From Stutzerimonas stutzeri (GTDB lineage Bacteria > Pseudomonadota > Gammaproteobacteria > Pseudomonadales > Pseudomonadaceae): DNA of 64,000 nucleotides. The translations under genes were made by a program, and so were the position numbers. Each line of letters begins with the position of its first letter. The first letter of the stretch is position 1. The stretch lies in assembly GCA_002339675.1 (NCBI GenBank), contig DDKB01000022.1, positions 88,944 to 152,943 of the forward strand. The letters are read 5' to 3'. The notes beneath the pieces were generated by a model. It had not been told where the DNA came from, did no database searches, and saw only the letters and a list, made by a program, of their open reading frames with translations. Positions 1-8,076 of this stretch are shown piece by piece.

Positions 1-1
1 C

Positions 2-673
2 GATGAGGTTGCCGCGTTCCCGCAGGAGGTGGTGCGCCCGCTGGACAATCCGATCTACCCGCAAGGCGGCCTCGCCTTTCTGCGCGGCAACCTGGCACCG
101 GACGGGGCGATCATCAAGCAGTCCGCCGCCAGCGCCGAGCTGATGGAGCATGAAGGTCGCGTGGTGGTGTTCGATGGCCTGGAGGATCTGGCCCAGCGAA
201 TCGACGACCCGGAGCTCGACGTCAACGCCGACGACATTCTGGTGCTGAAGAACATCGGCCCGAAGGGTGCGCCCGGTATGCCCGAAGCCGGTTACATCCC
301 TATCCCGCGCAAGCTGGCGCGTGCCGGCGTGAAGGACATGGTGCGCATCTCCGACGGGCGCATGAGCGGCACGGCAGGCGGCACCATCATCCTGCACGTC
401 ACGCCCGAGGCGGCGGTCGGCGGGCCGTTGGCGCTGATCGAGAGCGGCGATCGTCTGCGCCTGAGCGTGGCCGAGCGTTCCCTCGATTTGCTGGTCAGCG
501 ACGAGGAGCTGGCACGCCGGCGCAATGCCCTTGAGCGACCGGAACCGCGCGAAGGCGACGAACGCGGCTACCGCAAGCTGTTCCTCGACACCGTGACCCA
601 GGCCGACAACGGCTGCGATTTCGACTTCTTGCGCAGCCTCGACGAGGCCGGCAGCGTGCCGCGAGACCGCTGA
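2..673 (+). CDS. IlvD/Edd-family dehydratase, C-terminal part (partial)
   Basis: The reading frame is open from the first bases of the window, so this is the last 223 residues of a protein usually near 580 aa. The run with ISDGRMSGTAGGTIILHV followed by PEAAVGGPLAL is the C-terminal signature of the IlvD/Edd Fe-S dehydratases. The MSGTA-x-GT form resembles sugar-acid (aldonate) dehydratases more than the branched-chain enzyme IlvD, which usually has a FSGG form there. The next gene, in the same direction, belongs to the fumarylacetoacetate hydrolase family, a common partner in non-phosphorylative sugar-acid breakdown. Exact substrate is not determinable from this part. Confidence 0.85.
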   Translation, partial: DEVAAFPQEVVRPLDNPIYPQGGLAFLRGNLAPDGAIIKQSAASAELMEHEGRVVVFDGLEDLAQRIDDPELDVNADDILVLKNIGPKGAPGMPEAGYIPIPRKLARAGVKDMVRISDGRMSGTAGGTIILHVTPEAAVGGPLALIESGDRLRLSVAERSLDLLVSDEELARRRNALERPEPREGDERGYRKLFLDTVTQADNGCDFDFLRSLDEAGSVPRDR

Positions 674-751
674 GCCGCAATGCCGCGGCACCCGGCGGCT
701 ACCTCACTCCCATCCACCCTACCCCCAACCACCCGACCACAGGAGCTACCC

Positions 752-1453
752 GTGACCACCGACGATTCGAACGCCTACCTCTTCACCCCGGCCATCCCCA
801 GTCTCGCCATCTCCGGCAGCGCCCAGCGTTTCCCGGTGCGGCGCGTCTATTGCGTCGGCCGCAACTACGCCGAACACGCCCGCGAAATGGGTCATGACCC
901 GGACCGCGAGCCGCCGTTCTTCTTCACCAAGCACCCCGACAGCCTGCTGCCCGATGGCAGCCAGTTCCCCTACCCGCCGGGTAGCGACAGCGTGCATCAC
1001 GAAATCGAATTGGTGGTGGCCATCGGCCGAGGCGGTTCGGATATCCCGGTCGAGCAGGCGCTCGAGCATGTCTACGGCTACGCCGTGGGGCTGGACATGA
1101 CCCGCCGCGACCTGCAGGCCGAAGCCAAGAAGATGGGCCGGCCCTGGGCGGTCGCGAAGGGCTTCGACCATGCGGCGCCCTGTTCGGCGCTGGTCCCGGC
1201 AGCGACCATCGGCCATCCGCACGAGGGCCGCATCTGGCTCGAGATCAATGGCGAAACCCGCCAGGAAGGCGACCTCGCCTCGCTGATCTGGAGCGTGCCG
1301 GAGGTGGTGGCCTACCTGTCGCGGCTGTTCACGCTCGAGCCCGGCGACCTGATCATGACCGGCACGCCGGCCGGCGTTGGCGCGGTGCAGCGCGGCGATC
1401 GCTTGAGCGGCGGTGTTGAAGGCATCGGCACGCTGCAGGTCACGGTAGCTTGA
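752..1453 (+). CDS. Fumarylacetoacetate hydrolase family protein
   Basis: A 233-aa single-domain FAH-fold protein. It carries the family pattern YCVGRNYAEHAREMG near the N-terminus, then FFFTKHPDSLL, a metal-binding HHEIELVV segment (E-x-E ligands) and a C-terminal EPGDLIMTGTPAGVG. This is the FAHD1/fumarylpyruvate hydrolase branch, which cleaves or decarboxylates acylpyruvate-type compounds. I chose the GTG at 752 because AGGAG lies 6 bases upstream (741-745) and the ATG at 680 would add a Pro/Thr-rich stretch with no family match. It is probably co-transcribed with the dehydratase 78 bases upstream. The substrate (2,4-diketo sugar acid or fumarylpyruvate-like) is inference. Confidence 0.85.
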   Translation: MTTDDSNAYLFTPAIPSLAISGSAQRFPVRRVYCVGRNYAEHAREMGHDPDREPPFFFTKHPDSLLPDGSQFPYPPGSDSVHHEIELVVAIGRGGSDIPVEQALEHVYGYAVGLDMTRRDLQAEAKKMGRPWAVAKGFDHAAPCSALVPAATIGHPHEGRIWLEINGETRQEGDLASLIWSVPEVVAYLSRLFTLEPGDLIMTGTPAGVGAVQRGDRLSGGVEGIGTLQVTVA

Positions 1454-2212
1454 AGCGCTGAGTGCGCGGCATCACGGCGGGCCTGGACATCCCTGCAACA
1501 AGCGACGGCAGCCGCCGGATTCCAGGCCTGCTGCTGCGAAGCGCGCTCGCGGAAACAACTGGACCGGCGCGTCACTCGTCGCGGTGGTCTGGCATTCCGA
1601 TTGGCGCCGTGTCGGGGCTGCGCTGCCGCCGCGGGCCGACGGAAGGCTGACGACTGCTGCCGCTCAGCCGAGCCGCGTTACCGGCGTCCCGAGGCCTGTC
1701 GAGTCCCGGTGCGTCGAGGCGGACAGCCCGCTAGCGCGAAGGTGTGGCGCAGACGTCGGCGGTCAGCGCAGCGCTGCCGCTCACCGGTCGCGCCTTGTCC
1801 CCGGCAGGAGAGGATTCGGCGGGTGGTTCGTCGAGTCGAATGCCCAGGGCCATCAATAGCGTGTCGGTCACTTCCATGAATGAATATCCATCGGCCCAAA
1901 TCTGGGTCTTGCCGTTCAGTCTGTTATCCATTCGGTCCATGTCCTGGCTGGCATATCCGTCCAACCGCTGATTTTGATTGTTGTGCTTTGGCGTTCCGGT
2001 TGAACGGCCGCCGGCGACACAACCGGAGCATTCAGCGTGCCAGCTTGGATAAATATTTTTACCTTAAATTTCAATGAGTTATAAGTTATGCGTCCAGGCA
2101 TGGCGTTGCACATTGCACGACACCCTGCCGACGGTCATGCGATGTGCACGCCGGGGCAGAGCGCGCCGGCCGGCTCCGGCATAATCGGCGTCTCTTCCCG
2201 GAGCGCCCAGCC
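1454..2212. other. 759-base stretch without a convincing gene
   Basis: No frame shows a recognisable protein. The best candidate is a minus-strand ORF (TTG start near 1964, ATG-initiated from about 1940, running to 1731) whose first 40 codons look protein-like and whose tail does not; it could be a gene remnant. The left 400 bases are GC-rich. Bases 2040-2100 form a sharp AT-rich tract containing ATAAATATTTTTACC, probably the promoter region of the LysR-type gene that follows. No terminator hairpin with a T-run was found after the FAH gene. Confidence 0.4.
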
Positions 2213-3133
2213 ATGCAGATCGACGAAGAACTCACCCTGAAAAAGCTGGAAACCTTCCTGGCCTTCATGCGCAGCGGCAACCTGAGCAAGGCCGCCGCCG
2301 AGCTGAACACCAGCAATGTCAGCGTGCACCGCGCCATTCACTCGCTGGAAAGCGCGCTGCGCTGCCCGCTGTTCAAACATGAGGGGCGCAACCTGATCCC
2401 GCTGGAAAGCGCCTATGTGCTGGAAGAAAAGGCGCAGAAGCTGGTGCAGGACGTGCTGGAGACCGTCCGCCAGACCCGCGAGGCGGCGGGCTTCTCGGCC
2501 GAACGCTTCAAGCTCGGGGCGCTCTACTCGCTCACGGTCAAGACCGTGCCGCAGCTGATCATGGGGCTGAAGCTGCGCCGCAGCGAACTCAACATCGACC
2601 TGATCCTCGGCTCCAACATCGACCTGTTCTACAAACTCAAGAACATGGAGCTGGATGCCATCCTGGTGTCGCTGAACGAGAGCGTCGGCCACGACCCGGA
2701 TTGCGCGCAGCTGCCGCTGTTCGCCGATGACATCTTTCTCGCTGCACCGGCCGATTCACCCTTTGCCCAGCAGGCAGAAGTCGACCTGAGCGATCTGCGC
2801 GACGCCACCTTCATCACGCTGACGCAAGGTTTCGCGACGCACCAGGACGGCAACCGGGTGTTTCAGCAGGCGGGGTTCGAACCGAAGGTGGCGATGCAGG
2901 TGAACGACATCTTCACCCTGCTGAGCATGGTCAACTCAGGCGTGGGCTATGCGTTGCTGCCGGGGCGGGTGGGGATGGTCTACGAGTCGCGGGTCAAACT
3001 GGTGCCGCTGCAGGCGCGTTACCACCTGCAGCAGCATATTGGCGTGGTGTTTCTGAAGGCCAAGGAGCGCGATCCCAACCTGCTCGCGCTCCTGGCCGAA
3101 TGCCGCATGTACAGCCTCAAACATCCGAGTTGA
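2213..3133 (+). CDS. mdcR: LysR-type regulator of malonate utilisation
   Basis: A 306-aa LysR-family activator: an N-terminal winged helix-turn-helix (residues about 9-66, with LSKAAAELNTSNVSVHRAI as the recognition region) and a periplasmic-binding-like effector domain. The start at 2213 gives the usual LTTR length; the upstream in-frame ATG at 2144 adds 23 unlikely residues. It lies convergent to madM at the far end of the malonate operon, matching the Pseudomonas mdcR position, and the sequence resembles MdcR (N-terminus MQIDEELTLKKLETF). Expected role: activates the mdc genes with malonate as inducer. Naming rests on family resemblance plus context. Confidence 0.85.
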   Translation: MQIDEELTLKKLETFLAFMRSGNLSKAAAELNTSNVSVHRAIHSLESALRCPLFKHEGRNLIPLESAYVLEEKAQKLVQDVLETVRQTREAAGFSAERFKLGALYSLTVKTVPQLIMGLKLRRSELNIDLILGSNIDLFYKLKNMELDAILVSLNESVGHDPDCAQLPLFADDIFLAAPADSPFAQQAEVDLSDLRDATFITLTQGFATHQDGNRVFQQAGFEPKVAMQVNDIFTLLSMVNSGVGYALLPGRVGMVYESRVKLVPLQARYHLQQHIGVVFLKAKERDPNLLALLAECRMYSLKHPS

Positions 3134-3193
3134 GGCCTACGCAGCCATCACCTGTCGATTGAATAGCCCCCGGCAGGCGATGTGGCGCCGTCG

Positions 3194-3220
3194 GGTGGAA
3201 AACGGCAACGCTTTTCCACC
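3194..3220. terminator. Bidirectional terminator between mdcR and madM
   Basis: GGTGGAAAA (3194-3202) pairs perfectly with TTTTCCACC (3212-3220) across a 9-base loop. The A-run and T-run at the inner ends of the stem suit both strands, and the element sits between two convergent genes (mdcR stop 3133, madM stop 3231). There is no long external U-tract, so efficiency is uncertain. Confidence 0.6.
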
Positions 3221-3230
3221 GTGAGCGCCC

Positions 3231-3995
3231 TCAACCCACCAGGCCGCGCATGATGAAGAACAGCAGCGACGGGCCGAGCAGGCAGCCCAGCGCGGTGTAG
3301 AACGCCGCGGTCAGGCAACCGTAGGGCACCAGCCGCGCATCGGTCGCCGCCAGCCCTCCGGCCACACCGCTGGACGTACCGATCAGGCCGCCGAAGATGA
3401 CCGCTGAGCGCGGGTTGTTCAACCCGATCAGCGGCGCCACGAACGGCGTTGCGATCATCACCAGAATGGCTTTGACCAGGCCGGCGGCGATGGACAGCGC
3501 CATCACTTCGGAACTGGCGCCGATGGCCTCGCCGGTTACCGGACCGACGATGTAGGTCACAGCGCCCGTGCCGATGGTGGTCAGGCTGACCGCATCGGTG
3601 TAACCGAAGGCCATGGCCACGCCGACGCCCGCGATAAACGACGAAAACACGCCGACAAACAGCGCCAGCACGCCGACCATTCCGGCCCGCTTGAGCTCCT
3701 CGACACTGACCCCGAAACCGGTGGCGACGATGGCGAAGTCCCGCAGCATGGAGCCACCGAGCAGGCCGATGCCGGCGAACAGGGAGATGTCCACAAGGCC
3801 CTTGTGACCGCCCGTGACCACACCACCGATATAGGACAGGAGCAGGCCGATGATGATCGCCACGGCTGAGCCGTGCAGGCGGCCCTTGGTGAGCTTGTCC
3901 GACAGCCAGTAGGACAGCCACATGGTGGCGCCGATGATGGCGAAGCCACTGAGCAGACCGTAGCTGGAGACGACCTTGAGTAGAGATTCGTACAT
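3231..3995 (-). CDS. madM: Malonate transporter subunit MadM
   Basis: A 254-aa integral membrane protein with about eight to nine hydrophobic segments rich in Gly, Ala and Val and many small-residue helix-packing patterns. It matches the MadM subunit of the two-component Na+/malonate symporter. It is the last gene of the mdc operon and begins 3 bases after madL ends. MadL and MadM act together in the inner membrane to import malonate for the decarboxylase. This replaces the single-protein MdcF permease found in Klebsiella-type operons. Confidence 0.92.
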   Translation of the reverse strand: MYESLLKVVSSYGLLSGFAIIGATMWLSYWLSDKLTKGRLHGSAVAIIIGLLLSYIGGVVTGGHKGLVDISLFAGIGLLGGSMLRDFAIVATGFGVSVEELKRAGMVGVLALFVGVFSSFIAGVGVAMAFGYTDAVSLTTIGTGAVTYIVGPVTGEAIGASSEVMALSIAAGLVKAILVMIATPFVAPLIGLNNPRSAVIFGGLIGTSSGVAGGLAATDARLVPYGCLTAAFYTALGCLLGPSLLFFIMRGLVG

Positions 3996-3998
3996 GGC

Positions 3999-4397
3999 TC
4001 AGCCCTCGCTGATCAGTGGTTTGGCGACATCGGCGTCATGCTTTTTACGGCCGATCCGGTCGAGTACCGGTACCAGGGCAAAGGCCACGACAACGGCCAA
4101 AACACCGGCAATGATTGCCATCGGGCCGCCGCTCAGGGCGCCATAGACGTTCTGCTGCGCGGCCATGGCGACCACGATCGGGATGTACACGGCGCTCCAG
4201 AATTTCACGCCCTGTTCGGTTTCCATGTTGAACACGCCGCGCTGCTTCAGGTAGCTGCCGAGCAGGATCAGCAGCACCATCGCGATGCCGACGCCGCCGA
4301 CGTTGGCCGGTACACCGAGAAGTTTGCCCAGCAACTCGCCGACGAAGATGCCGGTGAGCGTGCAGAAGGCGAGGAAGGCCACACCAAAGATGATCAT
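3999..4397 (-). CDS. madL: Malonate transporter subunit MadL
   Basis: A 132-aa membrane protein with four predicted transmembrane segments and a basic, cytoplasmic C-terminus (DRIGRKKHDADVAKPL). It matches MadL, the small subunit of the malonate/Na+ symporter, and is followed at once by madM. Its ATG overlaps the TGA of a 26-codon reading frame upstream (ATGA), so its translation may be coupled to that frame. AAGGACAAGAAC precedes the ATG, giving a modest ribosome-binding site. Confidence 0.92.
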   Translation of the reverse strand: MIIFGVAFLAFCTLTGIFVGELLGKLLGVPANVGGVGIAMVLLILLGSYLKQRGVFNMETEQGVKFWSAVYIPIVVAMAAQQNVYGALSGGPMAIIAGVLAVVVAFALVPVLDRIGRKKHDADVAKPLISEG

Positions 4398-4474
4398 TGT
4401 TCTTGTCCTTTTGGGTTGCGCTCGGCCTGCAGAAGGCCTGGCGCGGTGTTGTCGAGGTTGTTGTTGTTATCCAT
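4394..4474 (-). CDS. Possible 26-aa Asn-rich leader ORF before madL
   Basis: Between mdcH and madL a short frame reads MDNNNNLDNTAPGLLQAERN and ends in KGQEQ; its TGA overlaps the madL ATG in the coupled form ATGA. The Asn run is encoded by AAC repeats, which also form an AACAACAA Hfq/Crc-type motif. No Shine-Dalgarno sequence is visible before its ATG, which weakens the case for translation. It could be a regulatory leader, a real micropeptide, or only chance overlap with an RNA-level motif. No family is recognised. Confidence 0.3.
   Translation of the reverse strand: MDNNNNLDNTAPGLLQAERNPKGQEQ
4458..4468 (-). promoter_or_regulatory. AACAACAACAA catabolite-activity (Hfq/Crc) motif before madL
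   Basis: On the minus strand this reads AACAACAACAA, satisfying the AANAANAA pattern bound by Hfq with Crc in Pseudomonas in more than one register. It lies about 60-70 bases upstream of the madL start. The motif match is direct; the regulatory role is inference. Confidence 0.45.
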
Positions 4475-4520
4475 CGATCAGTCGGCGAGCGTGCGCGCCC
4501 GCGCTGACAGTGCACGCGGT

Positions 4521-5447
4521 CTATCGGCTCTGGCTGCCCTCCTGACGCAGCAAGGCGTCCAGTGTGTCGAGCCGGGCGCCGTCGAAGGCGGCCAGCGTAC
4601 CCTGTTCGAAAACCCGCCGCGCCAGGCCGGTCAGCACCGAGCCGGGCGGCAGTTCCAGGTGCAGCCGCACCCCGCGTTCGTAGGCGGTGCGCAGGGTGCC
4701 GTGCCAGTCGACGACGCGGCACATGTTGAAGGCCAGGTCGTCGCGCAGGCGCTCGCTATCGAATAGCGGGCGTGCGGACGAGCTGCTCAGATAGCGAATT
4801 TGCGGAGCGCGCAGGCTGACGCCGGCGAAGGCTTCGGCCAGCTCACGCGCCGGCTGCTCGAGCAACGCGCAGTGCGACGGCACGCTCATCGCCAGACGCC
4901 GCGCACAGGAGGCACCGAGGACCTTGGCGCGGGCGGCGACCGCGGCCATGGCGGCGTCGCTGCCGGCGATGACGAGCTGGTTGTCGGCATTGATATTGGC
5001 CAGGTAGGCGGGCTCCCTGGCCTCCGCCAGCAGGCCCTCGACCGTGCCCAGCGACAGGCCGAGGATGGCGGTCATGCCGTAGCCGTGCGGGTAGGCCCGC
5101 TGCATCAGCTCGCCACGCAGCGCGACCAGCCGCACCGCGTCGCGATAGTCCAGCGCCCCGGCGACCACCGCCGCGGCGTAGGCACCGATGGACAGCCCGG
5201 CGACGTAGTCCGGTCGCTGGCCATCGCGCATCAGCAGCCGCGCGCCGGCGACACCGGCAATCAGCAGGCAGAGCTGTACAGCACGGGTCGATTGCAACGC
5301 CTCGGCCGAATCGAGCAGCCGCGCATCCTCGCCGAGCACCGCACTGGCCTGCGTCAGGCATTCGAGGACTTCGGGCTCCTGCGGCAGACGCTGGAGCATG
5401 CCGGGCTTCTGCGCGCCCTGGCCGGGAAAGGCGAACAGGCTGCTCAT
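4521..5447 (-). CDS. mdcH: Malonate decarboxylase epsilon subunit (malonyl-CoA:ACP transacylase)
   Basis: A 308-aa FabD-like acyltransferase. The start at 5447 puts the FAFPGQGAQ motif at residues 4-12, as in the family. The nucleophile motif is GLSIGAY rather than the GHSLGE of FabD, typical of MdcH. It loads the first malonyl group onto the ACP subunit so that the decarboxylase can be primed. Its ATG overlaps the TGA of mdcG by four bases, indicating coupled translation. Confidence 0.92.
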   Translation of the reverse strand: MSSLFAFPGQGAQKPGMLQRLPQEPEVLECLTQASAVLGEDARLLDSAEALQSTRAVQLCLLIAGVAGARLLMRDGQRPDYVAGLSIGAYAAAVVAGALDYRDAVRLVALRGELMQRAYPHGYGMTAILGLSLGTVEGLLAEAREPAYLANINADNQLVIAGSDAAMAAVAARAKVLGASCARRLAMSVPSHCALLEQPARELAEAFAGVSLRAPQIRYLSSSSARPLFDSERLRDDLAFNMCRVVDWHGTLRTAYERGVRLHLELPPGSVLTGLARRVFEQGTLAAFDGARLDTLDALLRQEGSQSR

Positions 5448-6061
5448 GCCGCACGCTCCGTGGCCCAGGGATCGCTCACCAGACGCGGTCCTTCGGCGGC
5501 CTTGACCAGCACCCGCGCGGCGCCACCGGCCCATTCGCCGAGCGCCACACCACCCAGCGGGGTGTCCAGTTGCAGGTCGACGCGGCAGGCGCGGCCTTCG
5601 AGCAACTGCAACAGCGGGCGCGCCTCGCTGCGTGGCAGCGGGCGCTCGGCCCTGAGCAGCAGGTCGAGATCGCTCGCCGCGTGGACGACCGGCAGGCCGG
5701 TGGCGAGTTGAAAACCCGCCGAGCCGGTAACGCCCCAGGCGTGGCCCAGCGCATCGAGCAACGGGCGGATCTCGGCCAGCACGCGGAACACCGGCAGATC
5801 CTCACTGGCCTGACGACCGAGCAGATCTTCCGGTGCCAACCGATGAGCGATCGCCTTGATTGGCATCAGCGCGGCCAGGCGTTGATCACGCGTCGCCCCC
5901 CGCAACCCGACCGCAACCAGGCCGGCAGCCACACGCGCACGCCGCACTACCACCGGCTGGCCAGCGGCGAGCACAGCGACCGCCCAGGCGGGCGCATCGG
6001 CCGGCAGCTGTGCTGGAGTCATGCCCCAGAGCAGGTCGTGGGGGCGTGGAGTGTCGTGCAT
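5444..6061 (-). CDS. mdcG: Phosphoribosyl-dephospho-CoA transferase MdcG
   Basis: A 205-aa protein matching MdcG/CitX-type holo-ACP synthases: N-terminal PHDLLWG, central IKAIAHRL, and an acidic ASDLDLLLRAERPL segment that recalls the nucleotidyltransferase D-x-D pair. It attaches the 2'-(5''-triphosphoribosyl)-3'-dephospho-CoA group, made by MdcB, to the serine of the MdcC acyl-carrier subunit. GAGGAGG lies 7 bases before the ATG, a strong ribosome-binding site, and an AACAACAA motif sits just upstream of it. Confidence 0.93.
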   Translation of the reverse strand: MHDTPRPHDLLWGMTPAQLPADAPAWAVAVLAAGQPVVVRRARVAAGLVAVGLRGATRDQRLAALMPIKAIAHRLAPEDLLGRQASEDLPVFRVLAEIRPLLDALGHAWGVTGSAGFQLATGLPVVHAASDLDLLLRAERPLPRSEARPLLQLLEGRACRVDLQLDTPLGGVALGEWAGGAARVLVKAAEGPRLVSDPWATERAA

Positions 6062-6078
6062 CTACAGCCTCCTCGTGA

Positions 6079-6086
6079 TTGTTGTT
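6079..6086 (-). promoter_or_regulatory. AACAACAA catabolite-activity motif before mdcG
   Basis: Minus-strand AACAACAA lies three bases upstream of the GAGGAGG Shine-Dalgarno of mdcG, in the 72-base gap after mdcE. This is a typical place for an Hfq/Crc site that blocks ribosome loading. Function inferred. Confidence 0.5.
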
Positions 6087-6133
6087 GTCGAGTCGCTGAT
6101 CGCTGTGGCGAATAGGGCCGCGTCAGGTGTTCG

Positions 6134-6919
6134 CTACCACTGCGCGCGCAGCAGCTCGCGTACCCGCGACGACGCCTCGCGGTTCGGCGCGCCGAGACGA
6201 CCGCGCAGGTCGCTGCTGTCGCCGATGTCCGCGACGGCCTTGGCGAGACAGTCGCGCACACGCGCCAGGTCGTCCGCCGAGGGCTGCTCGATGCTGTCCA
6301 CCGAGAGGGTTTCCCAGAGCAGGCCGAGGGTCGCGTAGTTGTCGATGTCGTATGCCATCGGCGGCACCGATTCGGCCAGGGCTTCCAGCTCCTCGACGCT
6401 GCGCAGGGTGATGCGCGCCGCGGCGGCCTTGCCCATGGCATGCACCATCACGCCCGGATCGCGCAGGGCGATGATCCGCTGGGCCTGATAGCCGTGGGCG
6501 AGAAAGGCGCCGGACATGGCCTTGCCCACCAGCAGCGCGATCACCGGGTGCCCGGCCAGCCGTGCGCGGGCATAGCCATCCACCGCGCCGGCAAGGGCCT
6601 GATGAATGCCGAGGGCTTCTTCGCGGCGGCCATAGGCCTGGCTCGGCACGTCGACCACGGCGACCACCACACGCTTGTCCGCCTTGTCGCGATCGGCGGC
6701 GATCGCCTCGTCCAGCGCCTGGCCCAGGGCCCAGCCTTCGAGCAGGCCGACCTCGCCATTGCGCGCGCGCGGGAAGGGATTCTCGGCGTCCGGCACCACG
6801 GCGATATAGCGCGCGGCGCGCGCACCAAGGGTGCCATCGACCACCTTTACCGAGGCCGGATAGCCCGCCAGTGCCTGGCCGCCGGCCAGGGCTTGCAACC
6901 AGTTCAGTCCACGGCTCAT
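6134..6919 (-). CDS. mdcE: Malonate decarboxylase gamma subunit
   Basis: A 261-aa crotonase/carboxyltransferase-fold protein. With MdcD it forms the carboxy-lyase that removes CO2 from malonyl-S-ACP and regenerates acetyl-S-ACP. Sequence features include the YARARLAGHPVIALLVG and GKAMSGAFLAHG segments of the carboxyltransferase core. The start overlaps the mdcD stop by four bases (ATGA). Length and position in the operon match other Pseudomonas MdcE proteins. Confidence 0.93.
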   Translation of the reverse strand: MSRGLNWLQALAGGQALAGYPASVKVVDGTLGARAARYIAVVPDAENPFPRARNGEVGLLEGWALGQALDEAIAADRDKADKRVVVAVVDVPSQAYGRREEALGIHQALAGAVDGYARARLAGHPVIALLVGKAMSGAFLAHGYQAQRIIALRDPGVMVHAMGKAAAARITLRSVEELEALAESVPPMAYDIDNYATLGLLWETLSVDSIEQPSADDLARVRDCLAKAVADIGDSSDLRGRLGAPNREASSRVRELLRAQW

Positions 6920-7782
6920 TGGGCATCTCCTTCGTAGAGGGCACGCACGGCGGCGGCATCGAGCTGCGTGCGGGTGTCGACATCGGCCAGGCGCTGGAGG
7001 TACCAGGCGTGGCGGCGGCTGCGCGGCTGCAGTGGCTTGCCGAGGGCGAACAGTTCGTGCAGTTGCGCGCGGATGGCGTCGGTGTCGTCGGCGACGTAGG
7101 CGTCCACCAGCCCCGAGGCATAGCGCTGCTCGCCACCGGTCAGGCTCCAGATGAAGGGGCGGTCGCGGGAGTCGTACTCGTCGAGACCGGCTTCCTGCTC
7201 AATCACCTGCGGGCCGTTGAGACCGACGCGGGCCTCACGGGTAACGATCAGGTAGCTGCACAACCCGGCGGCGATGGACATGCCGCCGAAGCAGCCAACG
7301 GAGCCGGCGACCACGCCGATCACCGGCTGGTAGTCGCTCAGCTCGACGATGGCCGCCTGGATCTCGGCGATGGCGGCAAGGCCCAGGTTGGCCTCCTGCA
7401 GACGCACGCCGCCGGTTTCCAGCAGGAGCACGGCGCGGGTCGGGATGCCGTTGCGGTTGTCTTCGGCAGCCAGCTCCAGCGCGCCGGCGATCTTCGCGCC
7501 GCCGACTTCCCCCATGCTGCCGCCCTGGAAGGCGCCTTCGATGGCGGCGATCACCGCCGGCTGGCCGTCAAGGGTGCCCTTGGCGACCACCACGCCGTCG
7601 TCGGCCTGGGTGACGATGCCCTGCTTCGGCAGCCAGGGCGAGGTGACGCGATCAAACGGATCGAGCAATTCGCGGAAGCTGCCCTCGTCCAGCAGTGCGT
7701 GGGCACGCTGGCGGGCACCGAGTTCGACGAAGCTGCGCGACGCGAGTAAACGGGCCACGGTGTTAGCGGACACATCAGTCAT
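6916..7782 (-). CDS. mdcD: Malonate decarboxylase beta subunit
   Basis: A 288-aa protein of the acetyl-CoA carboxylase beta-like carboxyltransferase family. Residues GSVGCFGGMSIAAGLC and GLNGPQVIEQEAG are conserved core segments; there is no biotin-linked partner, as expected for the biotin-independent enzyme. It decarboxylates malonyl-S-ACP together with MdcE. The start overlaps the mdcC stop by 8 bases, and the stop overlaps mdcE by 4. Confidence 0.93.
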   Translation of the reverse strand: MTDVSANTVARLLASRSFVELGARQRAHALLDEGSFRELLDPFDRVTSPWLPKQGIVTQADDGVVVAKGTLDGQPAVIAAIEGAFQGGSMGEVGGAKIAGALELAAEDNRNGIPTRAVLLLETGGVRLQEANLGLAAIAEIQAAIVELSDYQPVIGVVAGSVGCFGGMSIAAGLCSYLIVTREARVGLNGPQVIEQEAGLDEYDSRDRPFIWSLTGGEQRYASGLVDAYVADDTDAIRAQLHELFALGKPLQPRSRRHAWYLQRLADVDTRTQLDAAAVRALYEGDAQ

Positions 7783-8074
7783 GGCCGACCTCCTCCAGTC
7801 CCTGCTCCAGGCGCAGACGCACTACGCCGGGCGTGGCCCCAAAATCGTGAATATCGATGTTCAATGCCGGTGGCGTCTGCTCGCGGAACATCCGCTCGAA
7901 CAGACTCCTCCAGCGTTGCTCGGCACCATTGACCGAGGTGACCACCTGGATCGCCAGCTTGCCGGCCTGGCCGGGTTCCAGCAGCACTTCCAGATCGCCC
8001 GAGCCGACCACGCCGACCAGGGCCTTGCCGCGGGCGGGTTGCCCGGCGGCGAATTCGAAAGACAGGGTTTCCAT
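7775..8074 (-). CDS. mdcC: Malonate decarboxylase delta subunit (acyl carrier protein)
   Basis: A 99-aa acyl-carrier subunit. The motif VVGSGDLEVLLEP places the presumed prosthetic-group serine at residue 25, where the triphosphoribosyl-dephospho-CoA arm is attached by MdcG. It carries the acetyl/malonyl thioester between MdcA and MdcDE. It begins 2 bases after mdcB ends. Confidence 0.93.
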   Translation of the reverse strand: METLSFEFAAGQPARGKALVGVVGSGDLEVLLEPGQAGKLAIQVVTSVNGAEQRWRSLFERMFREQTPPALNIDIHDFGATPGVVRLRLEQGLEEVGHD

Positions 8075-8076
8075 GT

